From a virus, in the IMG/VR virus record IMGVR_UViG_3300044716_001144, positions 1 through 22,401 of that record: 22,401 bases of DNA; one strand, written 5' to 3'. The position numbers were made by a program, and so were the translations under genes. Below the pieces are notes generated by a model. That model was given only the letters and a program-made list of their open reading frames with translations, was not told the origin of the DNA and searched no databases. Below, piece by piece: positions 1 through 5,407 of this stretch; within the stretch, counting starts at the first letter, position 1; each line of letters begins with the position of its first letter.

Positions 1-64
1 AAAAACAAAACAAACCTAAATCTTGAGCAGTACCAAAAACTACTCAAATAAGCCTACGAGCTAA

Positions 65-98
65 TCGTGCGTTCATAGGCTGAAGTACTACAGCACGA
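65..98 (+). other. Inverted repeat upstream of the first gene
   Basis: TCGTGC at 65-70 and GCACGA at 93-98 are perfectly complementary across a 22-nt loop, and a short TTCA/TGAA pair (72-75, 81-84) nests inside. It lies 28 nt before the ATG at 126, so it could fold in the mRNA leader or act as a DNA site. Nothing else in bases 1-125 looks coding. No function can be assigned. Confidence 0.3.
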
Positions 99-125
99 CT
101 ACAGAGAATGAAGAGAGGAACGACA

Positions 126-311
126 ATGTCAACAGAGACTGCAACCCCAACAAAGGCAGCAGAGCTGTATACAGCTGGTAAGTCAGTAGTAGAAGTAGCA
201 TCAGAACTTGGTGTTACATACGGCAAGGCTCGCAAGCTTATCGCTGAGGCTGGTGCTGATATTCGTAATACATCAGATCGCCTAAAGGGAAAGACTCGTA
301 AGGCTAAGTAA
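126..311 (+). CDS. Small helix-turn-helix DNA-binding protein (61 aa)
   Basis: A 61-residue protein with one helix-turn-helix. The segment AAELYTAGKSVVEVASELGV followed by TYGKARKLIAEAG is a typical resolvase-like HTH: helix, turn, then a recognition helix around TYGKARKLI. The C-terminus is basic (DRLKGKTRKAK), fitting DNA binding. I chose the ATG at 126 over an in-frame ATG at 108 because AGAGGAA sits at the right distance before 126. The stop TAA overlaps the next ATG (TAATG), so the two genes are probably translationally coupled. Small HTH proteins of this kind are common in actinophages and are usually called regulators; the target is unknown. Its recognition-helix pattern (GVTY) recurs in the C-terminal HTH of the 2440 gene. 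Confidence 0.8.
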   Translation: MSTETATPTKAAELYTAGKSVVEVASELGVTYGKARKLIAEAGADIRNTSDRLKGKTRKAK

Positions 312-481
312 TGTTAGCCAACCTACGCGTACTCGTGAGTAACTTAATCTGGCCTGCGGTAGCATCAGCGGTGCTAGCGGCTTTAGCCATCGTTACCTCG
401 CTATATACAGATAATGGAAGCTTAGTGTTAGCCTTAGGGCTTGGCGCTATTGCATCAGCGTGTCTAGCACAGACAGTGTAG
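311..481 (+). CDS. Two-TM mini membrane protein, candidate holin (56 aa)
   Basis: A 56-residue protein starting at the ATG that shares its A with the previous stop codon (TAATG). It contains two hydrophobic stretches, roughly residues 8-31 (SNLIWPAVASAVLAALAIV) and 38-56 (LVLALGLGAIASACLAQTV), separated by a short polar turn (YTDNGS). That is the layout of small two-helix holins. A transglycosylase and a peptidoglycan-binding protein lie about 0.5 kb downstream, which supports a lysis role, but holins have no diagnostic motif, so the function is inferred from topology and position. The C-terminus overlaps the next GTG start by 22 nt. Confidence 0.55.
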   Translation: MLANLRVLVSNLIWPAVASAVLAALAIVTSLYTDNGSLVLALGLGAIASACLAQTV

Positions 482-768
482 CAGACCTTCCATCAGAGGC
501 TCCTTCAAACGAGGGAGCTTCTGATAGGTCTACCTGTGGGTGCAGCAATTGCGGCTGTGGTTCTAACGCTGTAAACGTCTACATCAATGACGAGGAAGAT
601 GATGACTGGGGAAGAGACATCGCCCCACTTGGTTATCGTAGAGTACAGCGGCAGGAGCTCTTTGAGTCTACGTTCCTTAACGTACTTGAAGTACTAGAGC
701 AAAAGGCAAAGGCTGCACTTGAACGAGCTGAAGCTAAAAGAGATGCCAAGAAACAAAACAAAAAATAG
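460..768 (+). CDS. Cys-rich small protein with basic coiled C-terminus (102 aa)
   Basis: Unrecognised protein read from GTG 460. Residues 1-25 are polar and acidic. A compact cysteine cluster, CGCSNCGCG, follows at about 26-34 and could bind a metal. Next come an acidic patch (NDEEDDDWGRD) and a long, highly charged helix rich in K, E and A (about 70-102) ending in KRDAKKQNKK. The start lies inside the end of the previous gene and has only a weak ribosome-binding site, so coupling is likely. The neighbourhood suggests the lysis region, but nothing in the protein itself gives a function. Confidence 0.6.
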   Translation: MSSTDSVADLPSEAPSNEGASDRSTCGCSNCGCGSNAVNVYINDEEDDDWGRDIAPLGYRRVQRQELFESTFLNVLEVLEQKAKAALERAEAKRDAKKQNKK

Positions 769-779
769 CCTTTAGGCTA
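766..779. terminator. Short hairpin after the 460 gene, possible weak terminator
   Basis: TAGCC (766-770) and GGCTA (775-779) form a 5-bp stem with loop TTTA right at the stop codon. Downstream on the plus strand is only CTGTTTA. Upstream is an A-rich run, which would become a U-run after the hairpin if read from the minus strand. No minus-strand gene is visible, so this is a weak call. Confidence 0.25.
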
Positions 780-786
780 CTGTTTA

Positions 787-795
787 TGGTATAGT
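787..795 (+). promoter_or_regulatory. Extended -10 promoter candidate upstream of the 842 ORF and lysin
   Basis: TGGTATAGT matches an extended -10 element (TGn plus TATAGT, 5 of 6 to TATAAT). No convincing -35 is visible at the usual spacing, as is common for extended -10 promoters. Transcription would start near 802, leaving about 40 nt before the well-placed ribosome-binding site and ATG at 842. The preceding hairpin at 766-779 makes a transcription-unit boundary here plausible. Confidence 0.4.
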
Positions 796-841
796 TAACA
801 CCAGGCAAACAGCCTACTACGGAGAGACGAAAGGACTAACA

Positions 842-1084
842 ATGTTATCCCTTCTTATCTCCGCCCCTGTGCAAGCGGTAGAGGACAAGCGTAAGCTTGA
901 GAAGCATAGCGGTAGCAAGAAGCTCATTGGAACTTCAATGGGTTGTCCCATCCCCGACCTAAGGAGGCGAACTAGCGTTGCAAAACCTCACATTACGTGG
1001 ACTAGCAATGTCGACAGCGGCCTATGTATTGGCACTAACAATCGGCACATTCTCAATCGTTATGGCGTCGTCCAGCACAGCTGA
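842..1084 (+). CDS. Short ORF overlapping the lysin start (80 aa), unknown
   Basis: The ATG at 842 has an excellent ribosome-binding site (GAAAGGA, 829-835, spacing 6), better than most in this window, so translation probably begins here. The first half is basic (EDKRKLEKHSGSKK). The ORF runs 107 nt into the transglycosylase gene in another frame. Residues after about 45 are encoded by bases that are constrained by the lysin, so they look unselected. It may be a real small gene, or an upstream ORF that couples translation to the TTG start of the lysin. No homology is recognised, and it is not hydrophobic enough to be a holin. Confidence 0.45.
   Translation: MLSLLISAPVQAVEDKRKLEKHSGSKKLIGTSMGCPIPDLRRRTSVAKPHITWTSNVDSGLCIGTNNRHILNRYGVVQHS
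961..980 (+). promoter_or_regulatory. Strong ribosome-binding site fixing a TTG start
   Basis: AAGGAGG at 961-967 is a perfect Shine-Dalgarno sequence placed 10 nt before TTG 978. The first in-frame ATG (1008) lies 40 nt downstream with no such site and would remove the only Arg before the hydrophobic segment. The TTG start is therefore preferred. Confidence 0.65.
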
Positions 1085-1550
1085 TGACACTGTAGCGGTA
1101 AAAGCAAAACCAGTTGTTGCGGTAATCACTACCGACCCACTGGTTAAGTACAAGAACGCAAAGGTATTAACTGACGCAGAGTTAGTTGAACTATTGCAAG
1201 CGGTAGGCTTCGAAGGTAAGGCACTTAAACTTGCCTGGGCTACTGTTATGAAAGAATCTCGTGGGCACCCTACGTCCCACAATAAGACAGCCAGTACTGG
1301 AGATAACTCATACGGGCTATTCCAAATAAACATGATTGGCTCATTAGGCTCTGATCGTCGTGCAAAGTTTGGCATTGATAATGATGCGGCGTTGCTTGAC
1401 CCAGTTGCTAATGCTAAGGCAGCCTACTACATGACAGCCCAAGGAACTGACTGGGGTTCATGGGGCTTAGGTCCTAATGCCTATGACGGTGATCCTGCGG
1501 AGCCTTCCCTTACAAGGTGGCTCCCTAAGTTCCCATCGTCAAAGTCGTAG
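978..1550 (+). CDS. Membrane-anchored or secreted lytic transglycosylase (endolysin)
   Basis: Cleaves peptidoglycan glycan strands; likely the phage endolysin or a virion-associated lysin. Residues 1-7 carry an Arg, and residues 8-32 are hydrophobic but rich in A, S, T and G (AMSTAAYVLALTIGTFSIVM). This is either a Sec signal peptide or a signal-arrest-release helix. The catalytic domain covers about 60-190 and has the lysozyme/SLT fold signature: catalytic Glu in MKESRG, then SYGLFQINM, then a C-terminal helix with AKAAYYM and a WGSWG motif. The start is TTG with a perfect Shine-Dalgarno. The next gene supplies a separate cell-wall-binding domain, so catalytic and binding functions seem split over two proteins. 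Family is clear; whether it acts at lysis or entry is inferred. Confidence 0.85.
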   Translation: MQNLTLRGLAMSTAAYVLALTIGTFSIVMASSSTADDTVAVKAKPVVAVITTDPLVKYKNAKVLTDAELVELLQAVGFEGKALKLAWATVMKESRGHPTSHNKTASTGDNSYGLFQINMIGSLGSDRRAKFGIDNDAALLDPVANAKAAYYMTAQGTDWGSWGLGPNAYDGDPAEPSLTRWLPKFPSSKS

Positions 1551-1576
1551 TTTTATCTAAGGATTATAGTGTACCT

Positions 1577-2065
1577 ATGAGCGAAGATATTACTAACATT
1601 GACCAACACGAAGATGATTCATTTGCGGTGCAGCCTGAAGAGGCACAACCTGTAGAAGAGATCATTATTGAAGCAGAGATAGAAGCGCCTGTAGTCGAAG
1701 ACATTGTTGTCAAGGCTCTTGTAGTTGAAGCCCCTGCGGTAATCGAAGCACCAGTTCCTTCAGTTCCTTCAGCTCCTAAGGCTGCGGTAAGTGGCGCTGA
1801 CGCCGATGAGGTTTACTTAGCTAACTGTGTGTATAAGAATACAGCAGCACGCAAGTCTTTAACTGTCCATCATCTACAACGTCGTCTCGCGGAGCTTGGC
1901 TACAACGAGGCTATGACAGACAAGGATGGTTGGCTAGGCGATGAGACTAAGACAGCCATTGAGAAGTTTCAAAAGGATAAAGGCTTTGAGCCTAATGGCA
2001 TGATTGATGAAGCAACGTTCATTGCTATCTTTAAAGGTGACATGAATGTAGTTCCAATAGTTTAA
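1577..2065 (+). CDS. Peptidoglycan-binding domain protein with acidic linker (162 aa)
   Basis: The N-terminal half (about 1-75) is low-complexity, acidic and rich in V, E, A and P (VEEIIIEAEIEAPVVEDIVV), probably unstructured. The C-terminal part (about 88-155) is a PG_binding_1-type three-helix domain: LTVHHLQRRLAELGY, DGWLGDETKTAIEKFQKDKG and PNGMIDEATFIAIF match the usual helix and loop pattern, with the conserved G-x-x-T/D turn. It has no catalytic domain and no clear signal peptide. It lies 26 nt after the transglycosylase and directly before a terminator, so the two probably work together on the wall. The ribosome-binding site (AAGGA, 1558-1562) is rather far from the ATG. Confidence 0.8.
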   Translation: MSEDITNIDQHEDDSFAVQPEEAQPVEEIIIEAEIEAPVVEDIVVKALVVEAPAVIEAPVPSVPSAPKAAVSGADADEVYLANCVYKNTAARKSLTVHHLQRRLAELGYNEAMTDKDGWLGDETKTAIEKFQKDKGFEPNGMIDEATFIAIFKGDMNVVPIV

Positions 2066-2082
2066 TCTTTAACTAAACTAAT

Positions 2083-2120
2083 AAGCCCTGTGCATTTACT
2101 TGCACAGGGTTTATTTTTTA
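2083..2120 (+). terminator. Strong intrinsic terminator ending the lysis region
   Basis: AAGCCCTGTGCA (2083-2094) pairs with TGCACAGGGTTT (2101-2112) over 12 bp with one G-T wobble. The loop is TTTACT, followed by a T-rich tract (TTATTTTTTA). It lies 17 nt after the stop of the peptidoglycan-binding gene. This is the clearest Rho-independent terminator in the window and separates the lysis unit from the 2440 unit. Confidence 0.9.
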
Positions 2121-2402
2121 TATCTACTATATGTATAGCTCATCTAAGATCTATAGTCACTACAACTACTACACTACATAACATTTTATCTACCTGACAA
2201 AGAACTATTATTTTTATAATAATTATTGCTACTATTACTTTTACTTTTTATTTTTCATAACAAATACTCGTAAGTGCGCTTAACGGTTGGAGACGTTTTT
2301 GGAAGCACCAAACTCATGGCATATCCATTTCTCACGTCCAAGCCATTTAACCAAAAGGTACTGCTTCTGCTAGTTTTGTACATCATCTTATGACCGCAAA
2401 AG
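2121..2402. other. AT-rich gene-free stretch
   Basis: No convincing gene between the terminator and 2440. The first half is AT-rich with pyrimidine tracts and repeated CTACTA-like words. AATAATTATT (2218-2227) is a perfect palindrome, and TAAGTGCGCTTA (2271-2282) is a near-palindrome. A 25-codon ORF at 2316-2393 (begins MAYPFLTSK, hydrophobic tail) lacks a ribosome-binding site and is not called. TGTACA at 2377-2382 recurs at 2403-2408. The stretch most likely holds control sites for the downstream head operon. No tRNA fold was found. Confidence 0.5.
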
Positions 2403-2440
2403 TGTACACGTCTTCGCAGAAAGATGATACTGTATTCACA
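2403..2440 (+). promoter_or_regulatory. Candidate promoter giving a leaderless or near-leaderless 2440 mRNA
   Basis: TGTACA (2403-2408, 4 of 6 to TTGACA) and GATACT (2426-2431, 4 of 6 to TATAAT) are separated by 17 nt. Expected transcription start is about 2438-2440, which is the A of the ATG or two bases before it. No Shine-Dalgarno precedes this ATG. Leaderless mRNAs are common in Actinobacteria, so the arrangement is coherent, but the hexamer matches are modest. Confidence 0.4.
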
Positions 2441-2937
2441 TGGCTAAGGCGCAAGAACTTCCGCAGGCAGAGAAAGAACTTCTCGCCACACTGCACAAGG
2501 AGCAACTCTGGCGTCGTGTTCAGGAGTTAAACGAAGCAGGCTGGTCGTTACAATCCATCGCTAATGGATTCATCCCCGAGAAGCGGCGTAGCACCATTCG
2601 TTCGTGGGTTGTTAAGGAATTGCCCGAGCGCGAAGTTATCACCGCAGGTTTCCCTATCCCGAAGCCTCCCGTTAAAAAAGTAAAGTCACGACGCAAGCGT
2701 GTGCCCTCACCTGGGATACCGTTAGACGAGCAGTTGCGTATCGCGAGACTGTCACCGCTAGCGCGACGCTATCGCGCCCGCACCGCTCCTTCGTCCTCTT
2801 CTTTCACCGCGAATGTCGAGCTTACAAGTATCGCAGGACTTCTCTACAATAAAGGTGTTACCGTGTCAGAGCTTGCCCGTGCGTCCGGCGTAACCTACCG
2901 CGCGATGAAACGCCGCGTGGATAAGGCAACCCAATGA
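2440..2937 (+). CDS. DNA-binding protein with two HTH regions (165 aa)
   Basis: Two helix-turn-helix-like regions flank a basic, Pro-rich linker. The N-terminal one (about 20-58: LWRRVQELNEAGWSLQSIAN and then TIRSWV) has the look of a homeodomain-like HTH. The linker (about 72-110) contains KKVKSRRKRVPSP and RRYRAR. The C-terminal one (about 127-162: GLLYNKGVTVSELARASGV then TYRAMKRRV) is a clear HTH. It is the first gene after the terminator and heads the operon that leads into the portal. It could be a transcription regulator acting on its own promoter, or a terminase small subunit, which usually sits just before the head genes. No large terminase follows, so I leave the role open. The start has no ribosome-binding site. 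Confidence 0.75.
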   Translation: MAKAQELPQAEKELLATLHKEQLWRRVQELNEAGWSLQSIANGFIPEKRRSTIRSWVVKELPEREVITAGFPIPKPPVKKVKSRRKRVPSPGIPLDEQLRIARLSPLARRYRARTAPSSSSFTANVELTSIAGLLYNKGVTVSELARASGVTYRAMKRRVDKATQ

Positions 2938-3326
2938 AGATCCGTCATGACATCTTCCCTGCTTCCATCCTAGTTGCATCCCCTGATGTATTTCAGGATT
3001 TTACCTTAGCTTCTACTTCTTCTTCTTCTCTTACTAATCCAACTGGCGCTCGTAGTTTCACACGAGTACGCCTTGTAGTTATGGAAGATTCCATTACCCC
3101 TCCCACCCAGATAGTTCTTGTTGCCGCGGATCATCCTGACGGACCGCGCCTGGTCTTTAGGGAAGTTATACGTACGCTCAACTGGTCTGGAAACAAAAGA
3201 CAAGATTCTCAGCTTATCACCAAGTCCGGAAAGGTTATCGCCTTTAAGTACGTCCGCGGTTGCGACTGCGGTTCACGGCTCCGCTCCTGGAGCCCTTACC
3301 AAATAATGAAAGAAGAGATAACATGA
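2934..3326 (+). CDS. Conserved-looking phage hypothetical protein (130 aa)
   Basis: Start overlaps the previous stop (ATGA). The N-terminal third is polar with a Ser/Thr run (TLASTSSSSL). The middle alternates hydrophobic residues as in beta strands (RVRLVVME, TQIVLVAADH, GPRLVFREV), and the C-terminus has RGCDCGSRLRSWSPY with two close cysteines and aromatic residues. I do not recognise the family with confidence. Tight coupling on both sides (ATGA at both ends) places it in the head operon. Confidence 0.6.
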   Translation: MKIRHDIFPASILVASPDVFQDFTLASTSSSSLTNPTGARSFTRVRLVVMEDSITPPTQIVLVAADHPDGPRLVFREVIRTLNWSGNKRQDSQLITKSGKVIAFKYVRGCDCGSRLRSWSPYQIMKEEIT

Positions 3327-3661
3327 CAACAATAAGCAACTTGCCAACAAGTATAGCAGCCCTCAGTAACATCTCAGCACTACACTTCATTGTCCTAGTA
3401 TTCTTTGTCTTCCGCGTCACCCGAGCACTTGTTTATGACGAGATATTCTCTCCGGTTAGAGAACTCATCTGGTCTAAGAAGTCTCCCGAGGATAGCTACC
3501 TGGGCTTCTTCTTTACATGTCACTGGTGCGTCTCGTTATGGGTTGCGCTCCCGGTTGTGGTTTTTTACGCCGCTTTTCCAAGTATCACTTTCTTAGTAGG
3601 GTGTATATTTGCCCTGTCCGGTTTAGTTGGACTAATAACCGCGCGTATAGATCAAGAATGA
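3323..3661 (+). CDS. DUF1360-like small membrane protein (112 aa)
   Basis: The start is the ATG overlapping the previous TGA; the ORF can be extended upstream but has no better signal there. Hydrophobic segments occur at about 19-34 (LHFIVLVFFVFRVTRAL) and about 62-105 (LGFFFTCHWCVSLWVALP, VVFYAAFPSITFLVGCIFALSG). The CHWCVSLWV motif matches the Cys-x-x-Cys/W pattern typical of DUF1360 proteins, which occur in phages and bacterial spore or prophage contexts. Molecular function is unknown. It sits between unknown genes and the portal. Confidence 0.65.
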   Translation: MTTISNLPTSIAALSNISALHFIVLVFFVFRVTRALVYDEIFSPVRELIWSKKSPEDSYLGFFFTCHWCVSLWVALPVVVFYAAFPSITFLVGCIFALSGLVGLITARIDQE

Positions 3662-3702
3662 TCTGGCGTTCCGTTACGGCAATGACGAGGAGTAATAAGT
3701 AG
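3658..3702 (+). CDS. 14-residue bridging ORF before the portal gene
   Basis: Begins at an ATGA overlap with the DUF1360-like gene and ends TAG in a TAGTG overlap with the portal GTG. The peptide MIWRSVTAMTRSNK has no recognisable function. The ribosome-binding site of the portal (GACGAGGAG, 3684-3692) lies inside it. It may exist only to carry terminating ribosomes to the portal start. The two exact overlaps are the only evidence. Confidence 0.3.
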   Translation: MIWRSVTAMTRSNK

Positions 3703-5402
3703 TGGCAGTCTTTAGTAGCAAGAATGAAAAGCCATCTCGCGCTCAACGCCGCGCGCAACCTAAATCTTCTCGTGTCGTTCCGCCAAGCTCTATCAACATT
3801 ACCTCTAACCCTAACTACGCCCAGTCGGCTCCTTACTCTGCCCCTCGCGCTCTCACAGCCGCGGCGGTTCAGATTCCAATTAACGATAAGGGCGAGGTTG
3901 AGCGCTTTAAGCAACGCCGTCACGGCAAGTCAAGTGACTGGCAGAGTGAAGCGTGGGAGTACTACGACGCCATCGGTGAAATCAAGTACGCCTTTAATTT
4001 AGTTGCATCTGTTGTTTCACGTATTCGTCTTTACGCAGCGGTTGTTGACAACCCTGCTGAAAGCCCTGTCCCTGTTCGCAACTCCGACGTCATCGACGAA
4101 CGACTTGCGTCTGCAGCAGAGCGTGTTCTAGGACGCCTAGACTCCGCGTACGGCGGGCAAGCTGGTCTATTAAAGGACGCGGCATTGAACCTATCCGTTA
4201 CGGGAGAGTGCTACCTTATCCAATCTCCAGCGCGAGTGGGAAGCGGAATACCAGAGTCTTGGGATATTCGCTCTACAGACGAGCTACAGGTTGACGCACG
4301 CAATAACTATTTAATCGTGCCCCGCCGTGATATGGCGCGCGGAAACAACTCCGGAAACGTAGGAGAGCTTAAGCTTCCTAACTCCGCGTTCGTTGGTCGC
4401 ATCTGGAGAGCGCACCCACGCTACTCTGAAGAAGCAGACTCAAGTATCCGCGGTCTACTAGATCTTTGCGCAGAGCTACTTTTGCTCAACCGCACGTTCC
4501 GCGCAACTGCGCGCTCGCGCTTAAACGCAGGAGCCTTATACTTACCAGACGGTCTATCTGTTGCCGCGTCTCCAGACCCAGACTATCCATATGATGACGA
4601 GAACAATCTTAATCCAGGTATGACTGCCGAGGAGGCAGCAGACGAGTTTGAAGATCAACTCATGGATGCGATGACAACTCCGATTCGTGACGAAGATTCA
4701 GCCAGCGCTGTTGTACCACTTATTATTCGTGGACCAGCAGAGCTTGGCGACAAAATTAAGCAGTTTAAGTTTGAACGTTCGTTTGACCCTGCACTTGCAG
4801 AGCGGTCAGATCGAGTCCTCGAGCGTATCCTCCAGGGACTTGACGTTCCTAAGGATATTGTTACCGGCCTAGCAAACGTTAAGTACTCTAACGCGCTTCA
4901 AATTGACGAAGCCTTATATAAGGCGCACATTGAACCATTGATGCTTTTGATTGCTGACGCGTTAACTGTTGTCTACCTACGACCAGCGCTCATCGCTTCA
5001 GGTTACTCCGCAGAGGATGCTAAGCGCATCGTTGTTTGGTATGACCCTTCACAGGTTGCAACACGTAATGACCGTGCTAAGGATGCTGACGACGGCTTTG
5101 CAAACATGGCTGTTTCCTACGATACATGGCGTCGCGCCCACGGTTTCTCCGCGGCTGATGCTCCTGACGCTAAGGAAATCGCAATTCGTTTACTTGTTGA
5201 AAAGGGATCTATATCTCCAGAGCTTACGCAGGCAATGCTTGGCGCTATCGCACCTGAGGTTATGGAGAGTGTTCGCCAAGCTCAACAGGCAGACTCCGTT
5301 GCTCCAGTTCCACCAGAGATTGACCAATTACTTTCACAGGCTAACCCTCCTGCCGAGCCTGCCACTGAAGAATTACCACCAGCTTTACAGGAAGGCATCT
5401 AG
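3702..5402 (+). CDS. Portal protein (566 aa)
   Basis: Forms the dodecameric portal at the capsid vertex through which DNA is packaged and ejected. Length is near that of actinophage portals. Recognisable stretches: a basic N-tail (SRAQRRAQPKSSR); the stem/wing part with EAWEYYDAIGEIKYAFNLVA; WRAHPRYSEEADSSIRGLLD followed by LLLLNRTFRATARSRLNAG (about 240-285); KQFKFERSFDPALAERSDRV; and VKYSNALQIDEALYKAHIEP with a long helix (about 390-430). The C-terminus is acidic and Pro-rich. Start is GTG with GACGAGGAG upstream, sharing its G with the stop of the mini-ORF. Portal followed by protease and capsid is the standard head order, although here two extra large genes lie between. Confidence 0.88.
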   Translation: MAVFSSKNEKPSRAQRRAQPKSSRVVPPSSINITSNPNYAQSAPYSAPRALTAAAVQIPINDKGEVERFKQRRHGKSSDWQSEAWEYYDAIGEIKYAFNLVASVVSRIRLYAAVVDNPAESPVPVRNSDVIDERLASAAERVLGRLDSAYGGQAGLLKDAALNLSVTGECYLIQSPARVGSGIPESWDIRSTDELQVDARNNYLIVPRRDMARGNNSGNVGELKLPNSAFVGRIWRAHPRYSEEADSSIRGLLDLCAELLLLNRTFRATARSRLNAGALYLPDGLSVAASPDPDYPYDDENNLNPGMTAEEAADEFEDQLMDAMTTPIRDEDSASAVVPLIIRGPAELGDKIKQFKFERSFDPALAERSDRVLERILQGLDVPKDIVTGLANVKYSNALQIDEALYKAHIEPLMLLIADALTVVYLRPALIASGYSAEDAKRIVVWYDPSQVATRNDRAKDADDGFANMAVSYDTWRRAHGFSAADAPDAKEIAIRLLVEKGSISPELTQAMLGAIAPEVMESVRQAQQADSVAPVPPEIDQLLSQANPPAEPATEELPPALQEGI

Positions 5403-5407
5403 CTAAA

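Noticed and set aside
2316-2393. 25-codon ORF with hydrophobic tail in the AT-rich gap
   Set aside because: No ribosome-binding site and no coding evidence; it is compatible with chance.
3260-3322. Upstream extension of the DUF1360-like gene
   Set aside because: The ATG at 3323 overlaps the previous stop (ATGA), as its neighbours do. The extension reads through the previous gene without a start signal.
3585-3923. 112-aa minus-strand ORF at the portal start
   Set aside because: Lies across two well-supported plus-strand genes, with no promoter or ribosome-binding site.
4969-5406. 145-aa plus-strand ORF in an alternative frame of the portal gene
   Set aside because: Leu/Gln-rich shadow frame, no ribosome-binding site, and the portal frame continues through it.
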